Program-made: the position numbers and the translations under genes
NCBI GenBank assembly: GCA_944324225.1
Contig: CALUVL010000006.1
Location: 1 to 64,000 of the forward strand
Length of the DNA stretch: 64,000 bases
Source: Candidatus Gastranaerophilales bacterium
GTDB taxonomy: Bacteria > Cyanobacteriota > Vampirovibrionia > Gastranaerophilales > Gastranaerophilaceae
Direction of reading: 5' to 3'
Shown here: positions 17,808 through 26,148 of the stretch, piece after piece
Numbering within the stretch: position 1 is the stretch's first letter
How the letters are laid out: every line of letters begins with the position of its first letter
Notes under the pieces: generated by a model
What the model saw: the letters and a program-made list of their open reading frames with translations, nothing else
The model's database searches: none
Told to the model about the DNA's origin: nothing

Positions 17808-18461
17808 ATGAAAAAACTCTTAATTAATTTTGTGTTATTAGTCACTTTAATTACTTCAGCAGCATATGCAGCTGATAACAGCCTTAATTCGGTTATTATT
17901 GAAGGAACTTCAACAGGCGCATACAATATTATTTTGCGTTCGGACAGAGTTGCCAATGTTAGAAAGACCGTTCAAGAAGACGGCACATTGCTTTTGGAGT
18001 TAAAAAACATTTCTACATCTCTTAATCTTGATACTAAGTATGTAAACACAAATAAAATTGATAATGTTGTAGTTGAAAATACATCCAATAATGGTGTAAA
18101 TATATATATTCAGGCTCCTGATGTAGAAAAGTCTGATATAATTTTTGATACACCTGCAGCTCCACCTGTTGTGGTGAGTGACAGAATAACCAAAAAAGAA
18201 ATTAGCTTGATAGCTGCAGCTTTTATTCTTATATTATTAACAACAGGAAGCTTTAAAAAATCAGTTGAAAATGATGCCAAAGAAACATTTAAAAATGACC
18301 TTGCCGAACGTGAAATCAAATTTTATAAAGACTATAAATCTGATATTATTGCATCAGCAAAGATTGATCATAAAATAAGAGAAAGACTTGCTAAGGCTAG
18401 AATTGCTAATATTACACAAAAAGCAGACACACTAAGGACTTTGCAGAGAATGTCAAAATAG
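17808..18461 (+). CDS. Exported membrane-anchored protein with AMIN-like domain
   Basis: A signal peptide (residues 1-22, ending AYA) is followed by a beta-rich domain of about 90 residues with alternating NVRKTVQEDGTLLLELKNIS strands that resembles AMIN domains, which bind peptidoglycan or envelope partners. A Pro-rich linker (APPVVV) and one transmembrane helix (about 128-148) lead to a charged, helical C-terminal region of about 65 residues, presumably cytoplasmic. The AMIN call is by pattern only. GAGGAAAT precedes the ATG. It converges on wecB. Confidence 0.7.
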   Translation: MKKLLINFVLLVTLITSAAYAADNSLNSVIIEGTSTGAYNIILRSDRVANVRKTVQEDGTLLLELKNISTSLNLDTKYVNTNKIDNVVVENTSNNGVNIYIQAPDVEKSDIIFDTPAAPPVVVSDRITKKEISLIAAAFILILLTTGSFKKSVENDAKETFKNDLAEREIKFYKDYKSDIIASAKIDHKIRERLAKARIANITQKADTLRTLQRMSK

Positions 18462-18475
18462 TCAAGTCATAAATT

Positions 18476-19600
18476 TTACAACTGAAAATAGCTTCTGATA
18501 ATCCCTTCGATTTTTTCAGAAGCTTTTCCGTCACCATATGGATTCACTGCTTTTAATCTTGTAGACTCAAAGTCTTTTGAAAGAATATTATCACTGCAAG
18601 ATACTATTTTGTCATAATCAGCCCCTACAAGCATTGAAACACCTGCATCAATACCTTCCTGACGTTCTGTTTCATATCGCATAACAAGGGTAGGACACCC
18701 GAAAGATGGTGCTTCTTCCTGTATTCCGCCTGAATCTGTCAAAATAAGCTTAGCATTTTTCATCAAATACACAAGATTAGGATAATCAAGTGGCAAAAGC
18801 AATTTTACATTTGAACATCCCTCAAGTCTGCAGTGTATCTTGTCCTTAACATTTGGATTAGGATGTACCGGAATTATAAACGTGTGATCATCATATTTTT
18901 TCACAAGATACTCAACGGCATCAAGAATCCTGTCAATACGCTCCCCATGATTTTCCCGCCTATGTGCTGTGATCAGTATAAGTTTGTCGTCTATTTGAAT
19001 TCCTTTTTCTGTAAAAAACTCTTTACTCTGTGACAATGTTGCATCAGAAAGACAGAAAAGCGCATCAATAACTGTATTTCCTGTAACAAAAATCTTATTA
19101 TTAGAAATATTTTCTTGCAAAAGCGCCTGTCTATTTTTTTCAGTAGGTGCAAAATTAAGCTCAGTGACACGTGAAGTCATCTGACGCATAATTTCTTCCG
19201 GAAACGGCTCATATATGTCATATGATCTTAAGCCTGCCTCAACATGAAAAACAGGAATTTTATTATAAAAACTTGCTAGAGCTGCACATAATACTGTCAT
19301 GGTATCACCCTGAACAATAGTTGCATCAATCTTATTAGACGCAAAAACACCGTTTAATGCTGTTAAAATTCTTGTCTGTACCTCAAGAAGCGACTGGTTT
19401 GGCTTCATACAATCCAGATTTATATCAGCTTTCAAATTAAAATATGAAAGCGTTTGATTAGAAAGTTCTTTCTGCTGTTCGGTATTGCAAACAATTACGT
19501 TATAAAATTCTGGATGCTGCTTTAATTTCAAGATAACCGGTGCTAATTTTATTACCTCCGGTCTGGTTCCAAAAACAACAAGTATATTCTTTCTCTCCAT
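18476..19600 (-). CDS. wecB: UDP-N-acetylglucosamine 2-epimerase (non-hydrolysing)
   Basis: It interconverts UDP-GlcNAc and UDP-ManNAc for surface polysaccharides or wall-linkage units. The GT-B-like fold shows VVFGTRPEVIKLAP at the N-terminus, VQGDTMTVL, HVEAGLRSYD, ITAHRRENHG and LTDSGGIQEEAPSFG, the UDP-binding and catalytic segments of the family. Length (374) is standard. It stands alone here with no other polysaccharide gene beside it. Confidence 0.95.
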   Translation of the reverse strand: MERKNILVVFGTRPEVIKLAPVILKLKQHPEFYNVIVCNTEQQKELSNQTLSYFNLKADINLDCMKPNQSLLEVQTRILTALNGVFASNKIDATIVQGDTMTVLCAALASFYNKIPVFHVEAGLRSYDIYEPFPEEIMRQMTSRVTELNFAPTEKNRQALLQENISNNKIFVTGNTVIDALFCLSDATLSQSKEFFTEKGIQIDDKLILITAHRRENHGERIDRILDAVEYLVKKYDDHTFIIPVHPNPNVKDKIHCRLEGCSNVKLLLPLDYPNLVYLMKNAKLILTDSGGIQEEAPSFGCPTLVMRYETERQEGIDAGVSMLVGADYDKIVSCSDNILSKDFESTRLKAVNPYGDGKASEKIEGIIRSYFQL

Positions 19601-19706
19601 AATTTCTATTTTATTACAAAATTATATATATGCAATCAGCTAAAACATCCGGTGAATAATTTTTTTTATATCATATCTTAAATTATTAATGACTAAGGAG
19701 AAGACA

Positions 19707-19943
19707 ATGCCAGAATTATTTATACTAGAATCCTGCCCTTACTGTAAAAAAGTGATGGAATTTCTTGATGAAAACAGTATAAGTTATAAAAAACTTGATG
19801 TATCAGAACCTGAAAATTATGACAACCTCCAAAAAATTGGCGGTAAATCGCAGGTTCCATTTCTATATGATAAAGAAAAAGATGTAAAAATGTACGAATC
19901 CGATGATATTATAGAATATTTTAAAAACAAAGAACAGGTGTGA
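19707..19943 (+). CDS. Glutaredoxin-like protein
   Basis: This 78-residue thioredoxin-fold protein has the redox motif CPYC (ESCPYCKKV) near residue 10, the cis-Pro of SQVPFL and the glutathione-site region YESDDIIEYF. ATG at 19707 is chosen because AAGGAG lies just before it; an ATG at 19689 would place that site inside the gene. It overlaps or abuts the degenerate hybrid-cluster protein gene (stop at 19943, next ATG at 19946), so the two are cotranscribed and may share a redox role. Confidence 0.88.
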   Translation: MPELFILESCPYCKKVMEFLDENSISYKKLDVSEPENYDNLQKIGGKSQVPFLYDKEKDVKMYESDDIIEYFKNKEQV

Positions 19944-19945
19944 TA

Positions 19946-21553
19946 ATGTTTTTTAACAAGTCAAAATTAACAGGAAATGACTATAATGAATGTGTAGCCA
20001 GAGGTAATTGCGCTATTTCGCCTGAAATCAGGTCAATACAGGAGATTATTCTTCTGTTTACGCATCAGCTTGCATTTTATGAATTAATGCACGAAGAGCA
20101 TAATATTTCTTACTATGAAAACAAAGATACTATAATTGAAAGTGTCGTAACATTAATATCTACGGCTGAATACACACATGAACAACTTCTTGAAATAGTC
20201 AGTAAAATATATTCAAAGCTTTTGTATTCAAGAAAAGAATATTTGAATTTTTGTACGGAAAATAACATTAAATGCAATGATATCAAACTATCATTTAAAT
20301 TAAGTCCTGAAATGACACTTAATGAAATTATAAGATCAGGGGAAAAAGTATTTCTGGAAAAATACAAAAAAATTTCTCTACAGCAAAAAAATATTCAGGA
20401 TATTCTTATAATTATTGTAAAGAGTCTTTGTACAAATTTGCTAAAACTTAAAGAATTTAACAAATTTGACGACTCTGCGTATAAAGATATTCTAAGAGCG
20501 CTTAATTGCCTGAATTACCGCCGTATTTCATCTATAAAACTTCAAAACATAACAAATCAACTTACTGAGGATGATATAAAACTTGTAATACTTTTATCCG
20601 AGGCACAAAGCGCAAAGTTTGGTCATATAATTCAAACAGAAGTATCCTTATCCTCTTCACCAGGCAAAGCAATACTTGTATCAGGCTCTAATCTACAAAA
20701 TCTTTATGATATATTAAAGCTCACTGAAAATATTGGTATAGATGTCTATACTCATTCAGATTTAATGATTGCTCATGCATTTGAAAAATTTAAGCAATTT
20801 CCACATTTGAAAGGTCACTTTGGAAGTTGTTTCAGTAACTGTATTGTTGATTTTGCGACGTTTCCAGGCGCAATACTCCTTACAAAAAATACTTTTCCTA
20901 ATATTGACTATCTTTACAGGGGGAAGTTATTTTCAGCAGAAAATATGTCGCCTAAAGGTGTATTGCAAATTAAAAATAATGATTTTACAGCACTTATAGA
21001 AGCGTCTTTAAATTCAAAGGGTTTTACCAAAGGACGTGAAATGCCGGCTTTAACGGTCGGTTATGAAGAGAAAAATCTTGATATTAAATTAGATAATATT
21101 TGCAGCAGATTTAATAACAACGAAATTAAACATCTTATTATTATCGGGATGTCAGACTATACCGGCACGCAGGATGAATATTTCAAAAAACTGCATAAAC
21201 TTATGAAGCCTGACACTTATGTTATAACTTTTTCCCACCATAGTTCGGTAAGAGAAAACGAATTATTTATAAATCTTGTTAGTAATCTTCCGTCCGTATA
21301 TAATGTAATGAACAAAATATTTAAAAAAATTGATATAACAAGTGACAGACTCGCTTTTTTTCTTACAAAGTGCGATCCTGGAGGCGTCTCTAATATGATA
21401 AATCTTCATAATGCAGGGGCAAAACAAATTTTTCTCTCACAATGCCCGTCATATGTGATTAACCCAAATATTCAAAGTCTGCTGAAAAATTTGTATGGAA
21501 TAATCCCAACAACCACTCCACAAATCGATCTTGATAAAATTTACAAATCATAA
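19946..21553 (+). CDS. Degenerate hybrid-cluster protein (Hcp/Prismane) homologue
   Basis: The whole length follows Hcp (hydroxylamine reductase / protein S-nitrosylase family): GKAILVSGSNLQNL, GIDVYTHSDL, FPGAILLTKN and the C-terminal NAGAKQIFLSQCPSYV...PNIQSLL. Metal ligands are lost. At the N-terminus only Cys16 and Cys22 of the four cluster cysteines remain (the first two are Phe3 and Ser6). In the hybrid-cluster region the His of SGHDL is Ser248, Glu is Asp272, the TTNC Cys is Thr316, the AGCD Cys is Ser403, the next Cys is His431, and the Glu/Lys pair of YEQK is Asp/Gly. The frame is intact, so this is a conserved non-canonical protein rather than a pseudogene. ATG at 19946 follows AACAGG. 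Confidence 0.85.
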   Translation: MFFNKSKLTGNDYNECVARGNCAISPEIRSIQEIILLFTHQLAFYELMHEEHNISYYENKDTIIESVVTLISTAEYTHEQLLEIVSKIYSKLLYSRKEYLNFCTENNIKCNDIKLSFKLSPEMTLNEIIRSGEKVFLEKYKKISLQQKNIQDILIIIVKSLCTNLLKLKEFNKFDDSAYKDILRALNCLNYRRISSIKLQNITNQLTEDDIKLVILLSEAQSAKFGHIIQTEVSLSSSPGKAILVSGSNLQNLYDILKLTENIGIDVYTHSDLMIAHAFEKFKQFPHLKGHFGSCFSNCIVDFATFPGAILLTKNTFPNIDYLYRGKLFSAENMSPKGVLQIKNNDFTALIEASLNSKGFTKGREMPALTVGYEEKNLDIKLDNICSRFNNNEIKHLIIIGMSDYTGTQDEYFKKLHKLMKPDTYVITFSHHSSVRENELFINLVSNLPSVYNVMNKIFKKIDITSDRLAFFLTKCDPGGVSNMINLHNAGAKQIFLSQCPSYVINPNIQSLLKNLYGIIPTTTPQIDLDKIYKS

Positions 21554-21562
21554 ATTAAAAAC

Positions 21563-21592
21563 AAAAATCCCGTCGTATGGCGGGATTTTTTA
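21563..21592. terminator. Bidirectional terminator between the Hcp homologue and rpsG
   Basis: AAAAATCCCG and CGGGATTTTT form a perfect stem with A and T tails on both sides, between converging genes. Confidence 0.9.
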
Positions 21593-21608
21593 TTATATTA
21601 ATTAAAAA

Positions 21609-22079
21609 TTAATATCTGTAATGAGCAAAAGCTTTATTTGCTTCAGCCATTTTGTGAGTATCTTCACGTTTTTTGCAAGCTGCGCCTGTTCCATTTGAAG
21701 CATCAATTATTTCATTAGTCAATTTTTCAATAATTGATTTGCCGCCACGTTTTTTGGCATAATCAATAATCCAGCTTGAAGAAAGAGCAAAACCTCTGTC
21801 TGCTTTAACTTCAATAGGAACCTGATAAGTTGAACCACCGATACGTCTTGCTTTAACTTCCAAAAGCGGAGTAGCGTTAGAAAGACCTTTCTGGAAAACT
21901 TCCATAGGATCCTGATTAGTTCTTTCTTTAATTCTTTCCATTGTCTGATAGAATATTTTTTCAGCCAATGATTTTTTACCGCGTCTCATAATTCTGTTGA
22001 TGAATTTTGAAACGTCAACACTATTATATACAGGATCTGCTAACGGAACACGTTTTGCAGGTTTAGAACGTCTAGACAT
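21609..22079 (-). CDS. rpsG: 30S ribosomal protein S7
   Basis: S7 nucleates assembly of the 30S head and contacts the E-site tRNA. The protein is 156 residues with the family N-terminus ([20 protein letters not shown]) and RRIGGSTYQVPIEV. Its ATG overlaps the rpsL stop by one base (TAATG), so the pair is translationally coupled. The usual next genes, fusA and tuf, do not follow: the strand ends at a terminator and a convergent gene. Confidence 0.99.
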   Translation of the reverse strand: MSRRSKPAKRVPLADPVYNSVDVSKFINRIMRRGKKSLAEKIFYQTMERIKERTNQDPMEVFQKGLSNATPLLEVKARRIGGSTYQVPIEVKADRGFALSSSWIIDYAKKRGGKSIIEKLTNEIIDASNGTGAACKKREDTHKMAEANKAFAHYRY

Positions 22080-22465
22080 TACTTCTTACCTCCTTTAGCA
22101 TTCTTTTTGGCACCATACTTAGATCTGCTTTGTGTTCTGTTAGCAACACCTGCAGTATCCAGAGTACCTCTTACAATGTGATAACGTACACCCGGAAGGT
22201 CTTTAACCCTGCCGCCTCTTATAAGAACAACACTATGTTCCTGAAGGTTGTGTCCGATACCTGGAATATATGAAGTAACTTCAAATCCGTTTGTTAATCG
22301 AACCCTGGCAACTTTTCTCAAAGCTGAGTTAGGTTTTTTTGGGGTAGTTGTGTAAACCCTTGTGCATACTCCACGTCTTTGAGGACAATCCATCAAAGCA
22401 GGAGATTTAGTTTTGTCAGTAAGCTTTTTACGTTCACGACGTACAAGCTGGTTAATTGTAGGCAT
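22079..22465 (-). CDS. rpsL: 30S ribosomal protein S12
   Basis: S12 sits at the decoding centre. The 128-residue protein has the [11 protein letters not shown] start, [15 protein letters not shown] with the streptomycin-relevant Lys, and [17 protein letters not shown]. Both regions look wild type. AAAGGAGAAAC precedes the ATG. It heads a two-gene unit with rpsG behind a long leader. Confidence 0.99.
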   Translation of the reverse strand: MPTINQLVRRERKKLTDKTKSPALMDCPQRRGVCTRVYTTTPKKPNSALRKVARVRLTNGFEVTSYIPGIGHNLQEHSVVLIRGGRVKDLPGVRYHIVRGTLDTAGVANRTQSRSKYGAKKNAKGGKK

Positions 22466-22661
22466 TTGTTTCTCCTTTTGATTTAATTACATCATTTCGG
22501 CAAAACCATATCCTGAAACCCTTACGCATTCCGGTATGACTGGACTGCCGGACTCATATTCAGATCCCTACGTCCTATTTTTGCCTGACAAGCCGGTTAT
22601 TCCAGCACGAAAATTCGACTGTGTCTATTTGTATTTAAATTCAAATATGCAATAGTGTCAA
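22466..22661 (-). promoter_or_regulatory. rpsL-rpsG promoter and ~160-nt leader
   Basis: On the minus strand, TTGACA (22656-22661) and TTAAAT (22633-22638) are 17 bp apart, giving a start near 22626. The leader contains a short hairpin with CCGG arms (about 22531-22551) and an 11-codon frame (22557 down to 22522) with AGGGA before its ATG. It may act in translational or attenuation control of the ribosomal protein pair; this is inference. Confidence 0.5.
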
Positions 22662-22742
22662 GTAAAATTATTATTTCCACTTAATATTGTTGAATTTTTT
22701 TGATTATAGCGTTATAATTTTTTTATTAATAGGAGAGTTTTT

Positions 22743-23387
22743 ATGAAAATTAAGATATATTTGACTATAATAGGATTACTTTTTGCCTTTTTAGTTTATG
22801 CAGTCTTTTTTATGAAAAGTGATTATGACACTGGAGATAAACTTGCACCGACTGTGCATACAAGAAGAGTGGATCCGGTTGGGCATAAAGTCATAGAGTA
22901 TATACCGGATTATCTTCCACAACCGATTCCTGAAGTCGTTCTTAAAGCTTCCGAAAAAAATGATTTTTTTTATTATCTATTTATTGATGAGAATAAAAAA
23001 TCAATTTTGTATAATTATAAAGCCGGTTCAAATTCTTCAGCCGACAGTGAATCCTTTCACAAAGAGATTGACCAGTACCTAAAAACAGTGAGAATTGACG
23101 GTAACTATAAAAACCGATATACAACAAGTCGTGGAGTACAAGCATATATAAAAAATATTTTAAAGTCCAATGAAGCTGCAAACTATGTTCCTAAAAAAGA
23201 AGATTCCAAATTTCATAGAAAGAAAATGGAAAAATTAAAGAGCGAAATTGATGCCGTTAAACAATTTTATAAAGATTGTGCCAAAACCTTTTGTATTATA
23301 AATAACAAAACAGACGAATATGTTATTCTTGACTCAAGAGATATTAATAAAGCTAAAAAACTGCTTGATGATTACAAACTTTGGTAA
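22743..23387 (+). CDS. Hypothetical protein with N-terminal membrane anchor
   Basis: Residues about 5-24 form one hydrophobic helix (YLTIIGLLFAFLVYAVFF) acting as anchor or uncleaved signal; the remaining about 190 residues are polar and basic, presumably extracytoplasmic. Two Cys near the C-terminus (DCAKTFC) could form a disulfide. No family recognised. AGGAGAG precedes the ATG and TATAATTTT lies upstream. It converges on leuD. Confidence 0.75.
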   Translation: MKIKIYLTIIGLLFAFLVYAVFFMKSDYDTGDKLAPTVHTRRVDPVGHKVIEYIPDYLPQPIPEVVLKASEKNDFFYYLFIDENKKSILYNYKAGSNSSADSESFHKEIDQYLKTVRIDGNYKNRYTTSRGVQAYIKNILKSNEAANYVPKKEDSKFHRKKMEKLKSEIDAVKQFYKDCAKTFCIINNKTDEYVILDSRDINKAKKLLDDYKLW

Positions 23388-23390
23388 AAA

Positions 23391-23888
23391 TTAATCATTA
23401 AGTTTAAAATCACCGTACTTTTTAATATGTTCAACGAGCCCGCCATCAGCAAGCATTTTACGCATTACAGGCGGAATCGGTTCAATCTGTATAACAGCAC
23501 CGTTTGACAGGTTTGTGATTATACCTTGTTCAATGTCAACATTCAATTCATCACCGGCGTCAATGGCATCAGTATCGCATTCAATTGCCAAAAGCCCAAT
23601 ATTAATGGCATTACGGTAAAAAATTCTCGCAAAGGATTTTGCAATTACCGCTCCAACTCCCGAAATTTTAATAATTTGAGGTGCATGTTCTCTTGAAGAT
23701 CCGAGCCCGAAATTGTTTCCAGCAACAACAAAGTCTCCTTTATGCATTCTTGAAGCAAATGTTTCATCAGCGTCTTCAAGGACATGTTTTGCAAATTCCT
23801 CCAAATTAGAACGTAAATGAAACAATCTTCCTGGTGCAATGTGATCTGTTGATATGTTATCACCAAATTTAAAGACTTTTCCTCTCAT
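23391..23888 (-). CDS. leuD: 3-isopropylmalate dehydratase small subunit (aconitase swivel domain)
   Basis: With LeuC it isomerises 2-isopropylmalate to 3-isopropylmalate in leucine synthesis; related pairs act on homoaconitate or citramalate. The 165-residue protein shows FGDNISTDHIAPGR at the start and the substrate-loop motif FGLGSSREHAP. This short form is the archaeal/thermophile-like LeuD2 type. No leuC, leuA or leuB lies beside it, so the partner is elsewhere. CAAGGAGG precedes the ATG. Confidence 0.93.
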   Translation of the reverse strand: MRGKVFKFGDNISTDHIAPGRLFHLRSNLEEFAKHVLEDADETFASRMHKGDFVVAGNNFGLGSSREHAPQIIKISGVGAVIAKSFARIFYRNAINIGLLAIECDTDAIDAGDELNVDIEQGIITNLSNGAVIQIEPIPPVMRKMLADGGLVEHIKKYGDFKLND

Positions 23889-23980
23889 GCTGTTCCTCCT
23901 TGTTTTCTACATAATACTACAAAAAAATCAAATTATATGCTATAATTTCTATGTATTAAAATATAATTGAGGATATAACA

Positions 23981-24604
23981 ATGTACTTTAGTAGAAAATG
24001 TAAAATAACTTTTATAAGCCACGGTGCAACAATATATTCAGAGGAGGGACGTTTTTCCGACGTACTTAATTACCCCCAGCTGAATGATGCTGGGCAGACT
24101 GAAGTTGAAAAAATAACTGAATTTTTACGACTTAGAGGTATAAAAAATGATATAATTTATTCTTCGCCAGCCACGAGAACTCTTCAAACAGCAGAAGTTA
24201 TTGCAAAACTTTATAAAAAGAACTATGAAATTCTTGAAGAATTAACCCCTAGAAAATGTGGAAGCTTTAACGGGCTTACTTACGAACAGATTGAACAAAA
24301 ATACCCTGAAGATTTCAAAAGATTAATGACTGAACCGTCCGTAGCCACACCTGATGATGCTGAGTCTGTGTGTGATTTTATAAAAAGAATCAGTTCAATT
24401 ATAGACAAAATTGTTGAAGAAAATTTTCAAAATCGGATCATTATTGTTACGCATCCCGATGTAATTAAAGCCGCTATCTGTGATGCTATAAATGTTCCGC
24501 CTGCTTCTATGCCTAATATCTATATAAAAACCGGCAGTGCAACCCAAATAAGCTACTTTGAAAGCTGGAAAAGTTTGATTTATGCAGATTATACTCCGCT
24601 ATAA
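23981..24604 (+). CDS. Histidine phosphatase superfamily protein (phosphoglycerate-mutase-like)
   Basis: The fold is shown by the N-terminal FISHGATIYSEEGRFSD, the middle YSSPATRTLQTAEVIA and the C-terminal VTHPDVIKAAI, where the two His of the active site lie. The catalytic Arg of the usual RHG motif is Ser here (SHG), a variant also known in some family branches, so activity may differ. Candidate substrates include phosphorylated sugars or alpha-ribazole phosphate; the context gives no clue. Length (207) is usual. GAGGATAT precedes the ATG. Confidence 0.85.
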   Translation: MYFSRKCKITFISHGATIYSEEGRFSDVLNYPQLNDAGQTEVEKITEFLRLRGIKNDIIYSSPATRTLQTAEVIAKLYKKNYEILEELTPRKCGSFNGLTYEQIEQKYPEDFKRLMTEPSVATPDDAESVCDFIKRISSIIDKIVEENFQNRIIIVTHPDVIKAAICDAINVPPASMPNIYIKTGSATQISYFESWKSLIYADYTPL

Positions 24605-24609
24605 TCTTT

Positions 24610-26148
24610 TCAAGTTTCTAATAATTTGATGCACTCATTTTGCAAAAATTCTTTTCCCGGCTTAATATCAATAAAATCCCAGGGAAGATTTGCGCCAAAA
24701 TCAAATGTGCCAAGCGCATAATAATCTGAATTAATTTTGTGTTGTTTTGCGGATTTTTTGAAATCTCCAAGTTTTCCCCCATTTTTGTATACATCAATCA
24801 GAAAATCTGCAAAACCATCTCCGCCACGTGAGAGAACAGCTTGCCAATAATCCCATTTTATGCTTGAAACAGAGACCTGAACTCCGAGTTTGTGCATTTC
24901 TTTTTTCAGGTATTGTGCCTTCTGTTCAAGAGATTTTGTAGCTTCACGACCTATCCACTGGAATGGCGTGTTAGGCTTGGGCACAAAACTGGAAAAACCA
25001 AAACTAATGTCAAAACTTTTATAATTTTTTTTAATTTTTTCAGCGAGGCTAACAAGAGCATTGATGTCTTCGTCGGTTTCTGTTGGAAGTCCTATCATTC
25101 CGTAAAATTTAAGCCCCTTTAAGCCAGCACTTGCCGAAACTTTTACTGCTTCAAATATCTTTTCTTTAGGCAAATTTTTATTTATGACTTTTCTTAAACG
25201 ATCACTTCCTGCTTCAATTGCAAGAGTAATATTCTTCTGGCCGGCATCTACAAGAGTTTTAATTATCTCTGGTCTTACTGCATCAACGCGCAACGAAGAA
25301 ACACTCATTTCAATTTGTTGGCCTGATTTAATTTTTTTATCAATAAAGTTGAAAATTTCTACAAACTTGGGATGAGCACTTATTTGTGCACCTAAAAGGG
25401 CAATTTTATTCGTATATTTTAAACCTGATTCTATTGCCTTTAAAATATCCTCATATGGTGCACATCTTAAAGGTAAATTCATATATGAAGCAAGACAGAA
25501 ACCACATCTGTTTGCACATCCCCTTGCCATTTCTATAATAAAAGTATTACTGAAAAATGCCTCTGAGCTTATTATGGGTGTGTAAACACAGCTTTCAAGA
25601 CGTTTTGTAAGTTTTTGAACTTTTTTTTGAACAATAGACGGAACATAGATTCCATCAAGCTCTGCAAGCTTTTCAAGAACTTCAACTTTAGATTTGTACT
25701 TACATGATTTACAAATTTCTACAACTTTCAAATTGATATCTTCACCGTCGCCAATAATTATAAAATCAAAAAATTCTTTGTATGGAACCGGATTTGCGCT
25801 AACCACAGGCCCTCCTGCAAATATAAGGGGGTTGTCTTTGCCTCTTTCAGAAGACTTTAGAGGTATCGAAAATCTCTCAAGAATCGAAAATATACTTAGA
25901 AAATCCGTATCAAAAGTAAAAGAAAATCCTATTAAATTAACATTTTCAATCCTGTTTTTGGTAGTTTTAGTGTCTGTACACAGCATTTCTATATTAACAT
26001 CATCAAAAGTATCAATATCCTTGAACATCCACAGATACCCTAAAGATGACAATGCAAAAGACCTTATCCCTGGAAATGCCAGCCATACCGTGTAGTCAGC
26101 ATTTTTTGATATGTTTCTGTTATAAAGGTATATATCAGAATTATTCAT
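24610..26148 (-). CDS. Radical SAM protein with B12-binding-like N-terminal domain
   Basis: The 512-residue protein begins with a cobalamin-binding-like region (about 1-170) ending in AGGPVVSANPVP and FIIIGDGED, then the radical SAM core with CANRCGFC (Cys-x3-Cys-x2-Cys) holding the 4Fe-4S cluster. IEAGSDRLRKVINKNLP and FYGMIGLPTETDED are further core motifs. The C-terminal part resembles the methylthiotransferase-like or hopanoid-type group, but the reaction is unknown. It starts within the last 8 bases of the AI-2E family gene, so the two are coupled. Confidence 0.88.
   Translation of the reverse strand: MNNSDIYLYNRNISKNADYTVWLAFPGIRSFALSSLGYLWMFKDIDTFDDVNIEMLCTDTKTTKNRIENVNLIGFSFTFDTDFLSIFSILERFSIPLKSSERGKDNPLIFAGGPVVSANPVPYKEFFDFIIIGDGEDINLKVVEICKSCKYKSKVEVLEKLAELDGIYVPSIVQKKVQKLTKRLESCVYTPIISSEAFFSNTFIIEMARGCANRCGFCLASYMNLPLRCAPYEDILKAIESGLKYTNKIALLGAQISAHPKFVEIFNFIDKKIKSGQQIEMSVSSLRVDAVRPEIIKTLVDAGQKNITLAIEAGSDRLRKVINKNLPKEKIFEAVKVSASAGLKGLKFYGMIGLPTETDEDINALVSLAEKIKKNYKSFDISFGFSSFVPKPNTPFQWIGREATKSLEQKAQYLKKEMHKLGVQVSVSSIKWDYWQAVLSRGGDGFADFLIDVYKNGGKLGDFKKSAKQHKINSDYYALGTFDFGANLPWDFIDIKPGKEFLQNECIKLLET

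Noticed and set aside
19946-21553. Hcp homologue as a frameshifted pseudogene
   Set aside because: The frame is open over its full length and substitutions at ligand sites are all in-frame; it looks like a maintained variant.
22079-22465. Streptomycin-resistance changes in S12
   Set aside because: The KPNSALRK and [11 protein letters not shown] segments carry the usual lysines.
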